DNA from: Plantago major
Lineage: Eukaryota; Streptophyta; Magnoliopsida; Lamiales; Plantaginaceae
Reading direction: 5' to 3'
DNA length: 64,000 nucleotides
Assembly: GCA_026545765.1 (NCBI GenBank)
Contig: CM048843.1
Coordinates: forward strand, 22,069,646-22,133,645
Every line of letters starts with the position of its first letter. Position 1 is the first letter of the stretch. Below the pieces are notes generated by a model. That model searched no databases. It saw only the letters and a list, made by a program, of their open reading frames with translations, and was not told where the DNA came from. Below are positions 47,698 to 59,312 of this stretch, piece after piece. The position numbers were made by a program, and so were the translations under genes.

Positions 47698-50600
47698 GTG
47701 CAGAATGCTTCCTGGACTAAAGCACAATGGCTATTTGATAGTGGATGCGGAAAGCACATGACAGGAGACAAAGCAAATCTGGTCGATTACAAAGCTTGCA
47801 ACACAGGACCAGATATCAGATTTGCTGGAGGAGAATTAAATCCCTCTCTGGGATTTGGCAACGTCAAATTGGGAACATTAACAATCACTGACGTATTACA
47901 TGTTAAGGATTTGAAATATAATCTATTTAGCATGAGCCAGTTTGCAGACAAAGGTTTTACTGTAAAATTCAAAGCAAAATACTGCAAACTAATTGACAAT
48001 GAGTCAAAGCAGACAGTCTTGGTTGCACGGCGGAAAGGCAGTCTTTATGTTGCCGATTGGGCATCTGCCACAACTGAAGAATGTCTCATGGTGAGTCAAT
48101 CTGGTCACACAGAAGAGCACTGGTTATGGCACAAAAGAATGAGTCACTTGAACTTCAAAACTCTGAACAAACTTGCCAAGAAAGAGTTAGTGGTTGGCCT
48201 TCCCAAAACATCTTTCAGAAAGGATGGTATCTGTTCTGCATGTCAGATGGGGAAACAATCCAAAATCTCCTTCAAGTCCAAAACTAGACACTCTAGTGTT
48301 GGACCACTGCAACTACTACATATGGATCTTTTTGAATCATCTGTAACTAGTTATGCAGGAAAGAAATATGGTCTGGTTGTTGTAGATGACTTCTCAAGAT
48401 TCACTTGGGTTGTATTTAAAACACAAATCGATGCCGTGGTGGAGATACCAAACTTCTGAAAAAGCTTGATGTCATGAAAATGACAAGGTATCCGCAATCG
48501 AGCAGACCATGGTCTTGAGTTTGTCAACCAAGACATAAAGGAGTTTTGTACTGCAAAGGTATACAACACCAACTTTCCTCTGTAAGAACACCTCAACAAA
48601 ATGGTGTTGCAGAAAGGAAAAACAGAACCCTTAAAGAAGCTGCAAGGACGATGCTAGCTGACACTGAAATAAGTGAAGTTTATTGGGTTGAAGCTGTAAA
48701 CACAACCTGCTACACTCAGAACAGATGTTTGATAAACAAACACCATGACAAGACCCCTTATGAAATCTTGGTTGGTAGACCCCCTAATATCAAACATCTG
48801 AGAGTATTTGGTTGTAGATGTTTTGTTCTAAACAATGGAAAAGATTATCTGAAAACATTTCAACCAAAGGCAGATGAAGGTGTATTTCTTGGTTATTCCA
48901 CGATTAGCAAAGCCTACAGAATTTACAACAAAAGAACAAAGAAAATTGAAGAATCAGTTCATGTTGTATTCTATGAAGGAAGTAAGAAAACACCTCCTAA
49001 TGATGAACTCTCAGAAAGGTTCAAAGAACTAATGTTGAGGGATTCTGAAGAAGAGTCCTCAGAAAGGAGAAACATCATTATGGAAAGTGAGGATGACTCT
49101 GACGTAGAAAAGCTTGATATGCCTAGTAACAACAAGATGACTCACAAACATGATGAAGAATTTCCTATGAAACTTCCAGAAATGGAAACTGAAGATATTC
49201 ATCATGAAGCTATCTCTGGAAATAATCTCTCTGAAAGACATGTTCCAGATAGCTCAAACACTGAACAAGTGTCAGACATTAATTGCCCTTCTGAGGAGCA
49301 AAATGTCTTAGATACTGAAAAAGTATCAAATCAAAATCCCAATGATTCACATTCAAATCATTTGGATCTTGATCCTACTAGCACTAAACCTATGATGAGA
49401 TGGATCAAGGATCATCCTGCAAAAGATGTGATTGGACCGATTAATCAAGGTGTTAGGACTAGGAGAGCAATAGCTGAAAATGCTAATTCTCTCTTTGGAT
49501 GTTTCATCTCAAAAATTGAACCTAAAAATATAGAAGAAGCATTAGGAGACCAAGACTGGATCTCTGCAATGCAAGAAGAGTTGGATCAATTTGAGAGAAA
49601 CAAAGTCTGGAAACTAGTTCCATTTGTGGAAGGAATATCTGTGATTGGAACTAAATGGGTTTTCAGAAACAAAATGAATGAATCTGGTGAAATAACCAGA
49701 AACAAAGCAAGATTGGTTGCCAAGGGATTTACCCAAACTGAAGGCTTAGATTTTGACGAGTCATATGCACCAATTGCCAGACTGGATGCAATAAGACTCT
49801 TTCTAGCCTTTGCAGCTCATAAAGATTTTAAAGTTTATCAGATGGATGTCAAAAGTGCATTCTTGAACGGTGAACTTGCAGAAGAAGTTTATGTTGAGCA
49901 ACCACCTGGCTTTGAAGTTTCCTCAGAAAGTAAAATGGTCTATAAACTACAGAAAGCTCTGTATGGACTGAAACAGGCTCCAAGAGCATGGTATGACACT
50001 TTGGCCAAATACCTTCTGGAAAGTGGTTTCAAGAAAGGTAAAGTTGATAAAACTTTATTTACCTTAAATCATGATGGGAAACTACTCTTAGTTCAAGTAT
50101 ATGTTGATGACATCATATTTGGATCTAAGGACAAGCAACTTTGTAATGACTTTGCAAATCTCATGAAAAGTAAGTTTGAGATGAGGATGATGGGAGAAAT
50201 GAATTATTTTCTAGGATTGCAAGTCAAGCAACTCAATGATGGAATATTCATTAGTAAAACAAAGTATGCAAAAGATATGCTCACAAAATTCAATCTTAAG
50301 CCTTCTGAAAAGAATGCTAAGATACCTATGAGCATTGGAACCAAAATGACCTATACTGAATCAGACAAGAGTGTTGAAGAACATAAGTATAGGAAATTGA
50401 TAGGTTCACTACTTTACCTCACTGCAAGTAGACCTGATATTCAATACGTCGTTGGAGTGTGTGCTAGATTTCAGACAAATCCGATGCAAACACACTACAA
50501 CATTGCTATGAAAATATTAAGGTATGTCAAAGGTACAGTAGATGTAGGATTGTGGTATCCTAAAGAAAGCGGATTGAGTTTAGCTGGGTACTCAGACGCT

Positions 50601-51053
50601 GATTATGCTGGATCACTACTTGATAGGAAAAGCACCTCAGGAACTTGTCAGTTTCTGGGTACTAGACTTATCTCGTGGTTTAGCAAGAAGCAAAACTCAA
50701 TTGCAACTTCTACCACAGAGGCTGAATATATTGCTGCTGGTTGTTGTGCAACACAAATTCTGTGGATACAACAACAACTTAAAGACTATGGACTCGATGA
50801 AGAGAAAACTTCCATTTTCTGTGACAACACAAGTGCTATTGCAATTACACAGAATCCTAAATTTCATGCCAGAACAAAGCATATTGATGTTAGACATCAC
50901 TTCATCAGAGACCATGTTGAAAAAGGCAATATAGAGATACTTAAGATTGGCACTGAAGACCAACTTGCAGATATCTTCACTAAGCCACTACAAAAAATTA
51001 GATTCTTAGCCTTAAGACATAGTCTTGGACTAATGGAACTACCAATGAACTGA
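47698..51053 (+). pseudogene. Element B pol: protease, integrase, RT, RNase H (fossil)
   Basis: Protease with DSGCGKHMTG (about 47.74 kb). Pre-integrase HLNFKTLNKLAKKE with CSACQMGKQ (about 48.15-48.26 kb). Integrase core with VDDFSRFTW and [12 protein letters not shown] (about 48.4-48.65 kb). Copia reverse transcriptase with [11 protein letters not shown], the [10 protein letters not shown] box and the catalytic YVDD box (about 49.7-50.13 kb). RNase H with [11 protein letters not shown] and the STTEAEYIA motif (about 50.6-50.73 kb), ending with ADIFTKPL. Integrase is interrupted; from the integrase C-terminus to the RNase H end it reads as a long open stretch. It would supply processing, integration and reverse transcription. 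Confidence 0.9.
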
Positions 51054-51067
51054 AAAAGTTCAGGAAT

Positions 51068-51231
51068 CTGGAACGGGCATCCAGAGAAGAGGTAGCTGGA
51101 ACGGGCATCCAGAGAAGAGGTATCTGGAATGGGCATCCAGAGAAGAGAAAAGAGAAATCGGAGCAGGTATCCGAAGTCAAAAGGCTAAAGAGCAAAAGAG
51201 CGACTTAAGATCTCTGAGACGGGAACTCAGA
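51068..51231 (+). repeat. Five stem-loops with 7-nt loops just after pol
   Basis: CTGGA-ACGGGCA-TCCAG (51068 and 51096), CTGGA-ATGGGCA-TCCAG (51124), TCGGA-GCAGGTA-TCCGA (51158) and TCTGAG-ACGGGAA-CTCAGA (51213). The first three also form a 28-bp direct repeat with AGAGAAGAGGTA spacers. Stem sequences differ but remain fully paired, and the loop keeps seven bases. Confidence 0.85.
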
Positions 51232-51881
51232 TATCTGAATCACTCTATAAACGGGGAACACAAAGGAGAATAGTACAACTATCTGCAGTTAACTACTCTC
51301 TTGAAATTCGCATTATTTCTATCTTGATGAAAAACTTGGAAAAATCCTAAGTATAAGACAGATTCAGATGCAAACAGTGTTCTTGGTCATACAAAAACGT
51401 GATTCAAATAGCTATAGCTAATAGCCAAAATTCATTAAATGGGCACAATTACACTTGTTGATTGTGATCATTGCTGAAGAAGCAATGGTGACCCTTGATG
51501 AAATTAAGCGTTTGATCTATACGGTGGAAATTAATTCACAGTAAATAGTGGACGTAAAATTTCTGACAAAACCCACTCTGCAATTAATGCCGAACTAGCT
51601 TTTGCTCACGCCTGCTTGCAAGTCACAGATACGTACACACAAAATCAATTTGTATGTATTTGTCTGTTGAGATTCTATTGCTATATATATAGGATTTTGG
51701 CAAAAGAAATCACTTTCGCCTAATCCAAAATTCCGACTTACACAAAAATAGCAAAACCTTCTCTTGATTCTCTGCAAACCTTCTACAATCTCTGCAAATC
51801 AAGATTAAGTTTTTCTGCAAAGAATTACTGAATCAAATCTCTTTCAAACACCAATCCAAATTCCCTACACTATATAAAGAG
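51232..51881 (+). other. Element B spacer between pol and extra region
   Basis: Non-coding sequence with a short AT-rich stretch (51675-51700) and a CT/CA-rich tract (about 51760-51870) reaching to ATATAAAGAG just before the next open region. It could contain an internal promoter or splice acceptor for the extra ORF, as discussed for envelope-like ORFs of this lineage. No direct evidence is visible. Confidence 0.35.
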
Positions 51882-54700
51882 ATGGCCTCCAAGAACACTT
51901 CTACACAGAAATCCCAATCCTCCACTGGTACTGCTGAAAAGCAAGCACCAGAGTTGGTTATTGTTAACAGTCGACTGGTAGGAGCTTTCAATCCTGACCA
52001 TTGGACTTCAAGTCACAAAATGATTTGGGGTGGTGCCATGGTTGAGGAATACCTCACGGCTGGAATAGAGAACCAAGCCGACAGAAAGCTAATTCTTGAC
52101 ATGCTTGAAAAGGCACAAATCAAGGGCTTTGTATCTGCTCGCCCAAGTGGAATTTCATCACTCGATGTGTTGGAATTTTACAACAACTCCAGGATTATTT
52201 CCTGTGTATCTGAAGGCACTGAAATAGTGTCTATCAAAACCTCAGTCCAAGGAAAGGAAATCCTTCTGGACTTAACAACTTTCTGTAAGTTGTTTGAGGT
52301 TCAAAATCTTGGAAAGGATTTTGAAATAAACACCAAGTATGAGGAACTCCTTGAAGGTGTTAAAGAACTTTACAGTGATTTGTGTGATCTTGAGAAATCA
52401 GATACACCCACTGAGTTCAAACTTGCTGACATCCGAACTAGACATCTGTTGGTTCACTGGGATGTACTGGCTTGCATTCTTCACAGATGCTTTGATGGTC
52501 TACAGGGAGGTGCTGACCAGATAAGCCAAGAACGATGGATCATGATGTTCTTGCTGAATCAACAAGACAATTTGGAAAACCCTTTCAACTGGGGAAAGTA
52601 CGCCTTCATGAAATTTGTGAAGAAGATTCAAGGCTTCGAGCCTAAGATTGTTAAAGGACTAGCTGAGCCAAAGGCCACAGTAGGATATGGTCTGAAGATA
52701 TGCTACTTCTTTGGAAAAGCTTGGCATTGAGCTCGAGAGGCAATTTGAAATAGCCACAAGAATTTACTCTACAAGTATGAGTATACAAATCGATGAAAAA
52801 GGTTCTTGGGTCTCGAAAGGTCCTAAGAGAAAATCTGAAAAGATATCCGAAGAAAGGTTGCGACCAAGAAGCCCGAACTTCAAGAAAGAAGTCTGGCGGC
52901 AAATCGGAAGACACACCCAAAGAGGTTGTCAATTCTCGAAATCTCTGAGACATGGCGGATGAACTCATCAATGCCGCAAAGAGTTATCACCTCTTGAACA
53001 AGTAGACTCAAGAAGAGAAAGTGCTTTCGAAATGTTGCGACTAATGCGAAAGCCTTCTTGATGAACTCATGAATCTGCCAAAGTGGTGAAAAACACCAAG
53101 CCCCATCTGCGAAACCGCAAGAATAATGGACCAATCGGTTCCCAATCTTGATGAGAGCTCGACGATGAAAATGATGAACTAGTCATCTCTCAAGTCCTAG
53201 AAAAATCAAAGAGGGCTAAGGTTCTTGAACAAATGGCGGTGATAAGGTATCTGAAGAAGAACTTACACCACAAAGTTCTTGAACCTATAGCAAAGGTTGT
53301 TGGTGCAAACACATCATCGGAATGACTCTCTTGCACAACTTCACAAAGCCACGATGAGTGGTATCTTAGTATTGGCGGAATCTTGATGGAAATGCCACAT
53401 CTAAGAATCGGAAGAACATTCTTGATCAATCTTACGCTTGCACAACCACAACAACCACAAACACAACAACCACTGACCACAAGTGGTTGATGAAATGGTA
53501 AATGAACTCCATTTTGAAATACCAGTGATGCAAGATCTTTGAAGAAAATCCTGTAATTGGCGGGTTCCCCAACTCAATGAGAGGATCAAACGAGACATCT
53601 ACTCGTAATGATCAACCGGGGAGGCAACCGAGTTGCATACTCGGGGAAGGTGTGAAGTACCGAAACTTCAAACAAAGAAGCTGAATCTGGGACAAGACGA
53701 CCAATGTATAGAAAGGTCACAAGTTCGAGACCAATCACCAAAACCGCTTCGGGTAAATGGTGGTTTAACTCTTACCTTGTGAAAATTTTATACTTATCTT
53801 GTTACCTTACAAGAATCTCTTTGTTCTGGCTAAGTTAGAAGCGGAAAACAAGAGTAAGTGAAAAGCTTACCTCGAGATCTTGAAAAAGAGGTTCCTTCAA
53901 CCTCAACTCTTGAGAAATCGAGCACATGCCACGTGCTCCAACCGAGATGGAAGAAGATAAAGAAATGCGAGACAAACCGTAAAAACCAACAAGGTTTCTG
54001 AAGCACACATCACTGAGCTTTCAAACTTGAAGGCTCAATCAGAAGTAGAAGTGCAAAGGGAAAAAGTTGCAACATCCCCTGCACCTATGGAAATTGATGA
54101 GGCATCAAGGCCTTCATCACAAGAAAAGATTCCAGAGACTGCACAAGTCTCTGAGAGACAAGTATCGAGCCTCCCATGGAGGTAATTGACCTCTCGGATA
54201 TGTGACTTGTCACTTAAATTTCTTCTTGATAAAATTTCCTAAGTATTGTGATAATGTTAATTCTCAGGTTCAAGAAAGAAAGGTTGATGAGGACCAGACT
54301 TCCAAGTCTTCACCTCACCACAAGATATCTGAGACACCAATTGTCCCAGTAGAACAAGTATCTGAGCCTGATGTTCATACTCAGGTAACTCAGAAACTAA
54401 ACTACATTTCTACGAGATATCTACCAAAGTTTTGAAACTCACTCAAAACTCTTTCTTTCAGCTCAACAGATGCAAAGCGTTCCCATTGAAGAAACAAGGA
54501 CCTACTTCACTTCTTCAAAGCTCACACTTTGCCAAAGCACATTCAATGCTTCAAGAAATGGCGAAGTTAAGGTGCTCGATCTCTCCGAAATATTGAGAAT
54601 AAGCGATCAACCAACCGGGAAGAGGAGCTCTTGACACGAAACATATGTCCAAGCAATGTTCGCTCTGAGAACAACATCTGATTCGACTACTACTACAAGG
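51882..54700 (+). pseudogene. Element B extra region, part 1 (envelope-like position)
   Basis: An open stretch of about 280 codons starts MASKNTSTQKSQSSTG at 51882, with a globular-looking part containing LVGAFNPDHW, then FCKLFEVQNLGKDF, then RWIMMFLLNQQDNLENPFNWGKY. I do not recognise it beyond similarity in style to proteins encoded after pol in Sireviruses. After about 52.73 kb the region is decayed up to about 54.7 kb. No membrane segment is evident. The position, not the sequence, gives the envelope-like label. Confidence 0.55.
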
Positions 54701-54713
54701 ACTTTCCGGAGAA

Positions 54714-57252
54714 GTGGCGCATAGTTTGATACATGCCTTTGAACAGGCAGATGGTCAGACAAGATTACAGATGGCATTCAAGCCAGTTCTGCCCCAGACT
54801 CTGCAATTCATACCTTCTGAACAAGAAGAAGTTAATGGGCAGAAGATCACTATCCCAGAAGTGATCAATCTTGTATCTGAAGATGATGAGGAGGAAGAAA
54901 TGAATGAAAATTTCTTTGACGAACCTCCCACTGATCATCACCAAAAGGATGATAATGACAAAAAGGATGATGATGATGCTCCTGCACCAGGAACCGGAGG
55001 AATTTCACAGAGAAACAATGCCTCAGCTGCTGAAAAGCAAACTGAGAAGACTTCACAGAAATCTCCGTCTTCATCACCTCAGAAATCTACTCATCCATCT
55101 TCTCACCAACACGCAATTCCTACTGAGCAAGTAGTTGAGTTTTCTGAAGAAACCAATAAGAAAATATTAAACACTCAGACCAGAAGTGCTCAACTCAAAC
55201 AACTGTTGGAAGAAGAACAACAGCTCCATCTTCAACTGGAAGATCAAATAGCTCAATCCAGAGAAAGGCTTGATCAACTAGAAGATCAATACCTCAAAGA
55301 AATGAATGCTTACTCTGCGGTTAACTTACGGGATGCTGTGCACGAGATCGCCAAAGAACTCGATACTGAAGAAGTATTTGAAGTCAAGCATGATGCTAAG
55401 GCTGCATCATCTTCGAAAGAAGTACCATCCTCCTCCCAGAAAGGAAAGAAACCAATCTCTGAGATGGTTGCTGGACTTGATACAATTGATGAAAATGTCC
55501 AAGAGGATGAAGATCACTAGGCTAATCCCTCAGATGATGAAGAAGACAAGACTTTGGCAGGACACCGCCATGAACATCTAGCGGTTTCTCACTTAAAAAG
55601 AAAGTTGATTGCTCCTACAATCTTCAACAAACTGCCAAACGTCCACTCTCAAGAGTACATGAGCAGGTACCAAGTATTAGCTACTCTGAATAAGGAGATG
55701 TCTTCACAAAACAAGGAAGTAATTGCCTCAGTCCCCTCTGAAATGAGAAAGTTCACTGAGCTCATCACTCAGAGAACAACTAGCATGATCATTGCTCAGA
55801 AAGATCTGGGAATGACAAGGGACGATGATGTGTCTTTAGCTGAAAAAGCTTTTCAAGAGGCAAGTTACCTTCTTTGGAAGCAGATGCCATCCTAGGCCCA
55901 TTGGCAGAGCTCACTGATAAGGACAATGGACTTATCAAGCAAAATCAGGAGCTTAAAGCCGAACTTCAGAAGTTGGTCACTGCCTACAACTGTTTACAAG
56001 GGCATTTTGACTCTCTCTCACATTCCTTTATGAGACTGAGTCAGCCAACAATGACTAAGGGGGAAAGAAAGTACAAATCTAGACCTCAAAGTCAGGGGGA
56101 ATGGGAAGAAGGAGATGAAAACAAGAAGAAATTTGGAGCTGGTGCTGCTCAGAAAGGAAGAAGAAAAACTTCCCAGCCACCACTCAGAATCTATGAATCC
56201 TCCTCAAGCCAAGCTGCTTCCCAGAGACCTACTGAAGGAACCAAAATGATAACAAGGGCCATGGCACAGAAACCTCCAAGGAGTACCAAGGCTCCAAGGA
56301 GAAGACAAGTTAGAAGGATTGATGAATCTTCTGAAGAAGAAGAAGAAGGTCAAATCAAGTCCCTGGGCAATGAAGAAGGCTGCAAAGATCTCACAAGAAT
56401 TGATCTTGATGATGATGAAGAGACTGATGAAGATGAAGCTCCTCTTCACAGAAAAAGGAAAATTGAAAGCCTAACTGAGCCCATAGCTGCAAAGCCACTA
56501 GCAGCTAAAACACCCTCTGGAAATACCAAGTCTATCCAGGGTGGTAGTTCTTCAAGCAACAACCCCAAAGAGAATTCAAGATGAGAAAAGAGCGGTGAGT
56601 CGAGCAAAGACAAAGTCAACTTCCACTCAGGCCAGAAGAAGCCAAAATTGAGTATGTGAAGTATGACAATGATTCCTCTGTCTACAAGTGCATCCATCAG
56701 AAAAATGGCTATTGGATTCTGGAACTTAAGCATCTATTGGTAAATTCAAGATTTCCAGAACCAATCCATAAACAACTCATGGCATGGAGAAAGAATAAAC
56801 CTACCTTGATCAACACCAATCACATCAAAGCATGGTTGGATTTTGAAGTTGTCAAGAGAACTGAAGCCATGAAGAAGGACCTCTCTAATGATTGTCCATA
56901 TGGAAAGCCAGATGATGTACACAAAATTCTGAATATCACAGGAACATGCACAAGACCAAGACTTGCTGTGGAACCCTATGAGTCGTTCTATCTGACAGAA
57001 GATCAATACAAGGGTGACATCAAATATCTAAAGATTATCTATGAATACTTCAAGCTTTCAGATATCAGAATAGAGCATGCCTGGAAGTGGGGAAAGTACC
57101 TATGGGTCAAGCATTTTGCCAAGAAAAATCCTACCAAAACCTATAAAGAGGTCTGTGGATTTGCCAGAGACACAGAGATGCTCGTCAGAACTCTTCTTTA
57201 TGATTATTCTGATGACATCAAAAGGTTTGGAGATAGGAAATTTGCAAACTGA
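54714..57252 (+). pseudogene. Element B extra region, part 2, upstream copy
   Basis: Order: an acidic start with FIPSEQEEVNGQKITIPEV and LVSEDDEEEE, a Ser/Pro-rich part, a Gln/Leu/Glu coiled coil (LLEEEQQLHLQLEDQIA), a further helical stretch, a basic Arg/Lys-Pro tract, and a compact C-terminal block of about 200 residues (about 56.65-57.25 kb) with GYWILELKHLLVNSRFPEP, then HAWKWGKYLWVKHF and KTYKEVCGFARDTEML. Family unknown. The same block recurs at 59.3-61.85 kb with few amino-acid changes in the C-terminal part. It is broken in a few places. Confidence 0.65.
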
Positions 57253-57638
57253 TCCATAGAAATTTTGTTGAAGACTTGAAGATTGAAGACTTGAAGACTA
57301 GTCTATTAGGATGTTTACTTGGAGCTTGGTTACTCCTGTTGTCCTAATTTACTGTGTAATTTTTGTATTTTTGCTGACTGAGCTTAATTGTATCATGTAT
57401 TAAAGTTATCTGTAATCCTTAGTTGCGACTTATCTGAAGAACTTACTCTCAGATAATATTTTATAAAAGATAACTTGTCAGCAAAGATCACACCTTGTGA
57501 TTTGGTTGATGTCTACTTTCTGCACTTAATTATATGATTTGAAAGATCATAAGAAATGATTAAGTGGTGGATTGTTTCCTCATCCAGATTTGTAATAGGG
57601 AAGATAGTCATCGTTGACTGATCAAAATGGGGGAAATT
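57253..57638 (+). other. Element B 3' untranslated part and polypurine tract
   Basis: Non-coding stretch ending in a purine run (TGGGGGAAA at 57628-57636) directly before LTR2, fitting the plus-strand primer site. The equivalent before LTR3 is AAAAAGGGGAAAA at 62223-62235. Confidence 0.75.
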
Positions 57639-59312
57639 TGTTAGATATTTTGTTAGACTATCTGTTTAGATTTTGTTCAACAACATGATGACTTATCTTA
57701 GTCTCGAAGGTGATTAGTACTCTTGGTTCACTTGAACATTGTAAAAGAGGAAACCCACTAAGTATGATAGTCTAGCTAATCTTGTATAGGATGTTAGGTC
57801 TCAAAATGTAATTTTTATTTTATAAAGAGAAGACCAAGAAGAAGACATCCAAGCAGAAAGCTCAACAAGAATTGAAGACTTGAAGAAAACTGCACAAGAT
57901 TACTGAATCTGTTGTTCAGATATCTTAGCCAGATATCTTGTAGACACGAACAGTTTCAAACAAACTGTGTCACAAGAGATATCTGAGAAATGAGATACAT
58001 ATCTGAAGACAAGGAAAGTGTCCACAGATATCTATTCTCAGATACCTTGAGCGTTAAACACGTTTCTGAAAAGAAACAAGGTTGTTTCAATCAATACAAG
58101 TGGTATCTGAAGAATGAAGATAAGGACGTGCAAAGAATCAGACAACAAGTCTAGTCTCTGATACAATGCATAGTTCCGTTGACACTACAGGACAAAAAGT
58201 ATAGTACAATGCATTTAATGCACGGACAGAGATGTCTGAGTAAAAGCAACGGCAACTTCTGAGAAGAAGACAAAACCTGCTACAGTACTATACACACAGA
58301 TATCGATAGTTTGAATTTGAGCCTAACGGATACTATTCAAACGGCACTCAAATCCATCTATAAATATCAACACTTAGACAGCTTGAGAGACACACATTGC
58401 ATACGCTGAAACATAGAACTCTGAACATCCTACTCTCTCAAAGCAACTTACTTATTATCAAAGCTTTCTGTTGCGACTAAAGCTTGTGATCTTGAGTAAA
58501 CACTGAAGTTCTAAGTGTCCTGATCCTAAACAAGCAAAGCTATCTGTGAAGGAGTTGAATCAAAAGATCAACTATCTGAGATTCATTCTCTTGAACAGAT
58601 TTCATAAGACTTGGGTCAGTAAAATCGAACTAGATACCATACGCTGTAAAGTGTATTAAGTAACTAAGTTCACAGAGCTATCTGAATAACTGAAAAGTTA
58701 TTAAGACGCTCATCTGATAACTCAAACCAACACCGAAAAAAGCGTGGAGTACAGGAAGTACTTAGTTTGAAAAATCAGGGAATAACTCCAAGGTTACCGG
58801 AGTATAGGAAGTACTTGATTTGGGAAACTAAGGAATAACTCCAAAGTTTTTGAGTATTGGAAGTACTTAGCTTGGGAAGCTAGGGAACAACTCAAAGGTT
58901 TCTGGGTATAGGAAGTACTTGGCTGAAGAAGCTAGGGAACAACTCAGGGGGAACATTTGGTTGGGAACCAATTGTTCAGAATCTTAGAATAGGATTTTTG
59001 TAAGGTTATCTCAATTATCTGTTCTAGTGAATTCTAGGTCTCTGATAGACCGAAGTGGATTAGTTGGAGGATTACGCCACATCCAGATACCACTATACTT
59101 GCTGTGTCATTTACATTTCTGTATTTATACTTCAGCAACACACACACACTTATTAACTGTTTCTACACTTATCTACATTAAGTCTTCCGCACTCTGATTC
59201 TAAGTATCAGATATCCATTGAGATATCTGAGAAACATTTGTTATCGACAAAAGTTTTAAAAGACTATTCACCCCCCCTCGAGTCTTTTACTTTGCTGTTA
59301 TCTGGACCAACA
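57639..59312 (+). repeat. Element B LTR2 (middle, 1674 bp)
   Basis: It starts TGTTAGATATTTTG, lacking a 13-base segment present near the start of LTR1 and LTR3, and ends ..GGACCAACA at 59312. It has four stem-loop units where the others have three, and it lacks their (AT)n. It is followed directly by GTGGCGCACAG, which matches internal sequence at about 54715, not by a PBS. Confidence 0.9.
58746..58947 (+). repeat. LTR2 array of four double stem-loops
   Basis: Outer stems GGAGT/ACTCC twice, TTGAGT/ACTCAA, and CTGGGT/ACTCAG (one wobble). Inner stems in units 3 and 4 pair well (CTTAGCTT/AAGCTAGG; CTTGGCT/AGCTAGG). The first two inner stems are weaker. Confidence 0.8.

Noticed and set aside
57639-59312. 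LTR2 as an independent solo-LTR insertion
   Set aside because: No target duplication around it, a proper polypurine tract before it, and the sequence after it duplicates the internal 3' module, so it belongs to the compound element.
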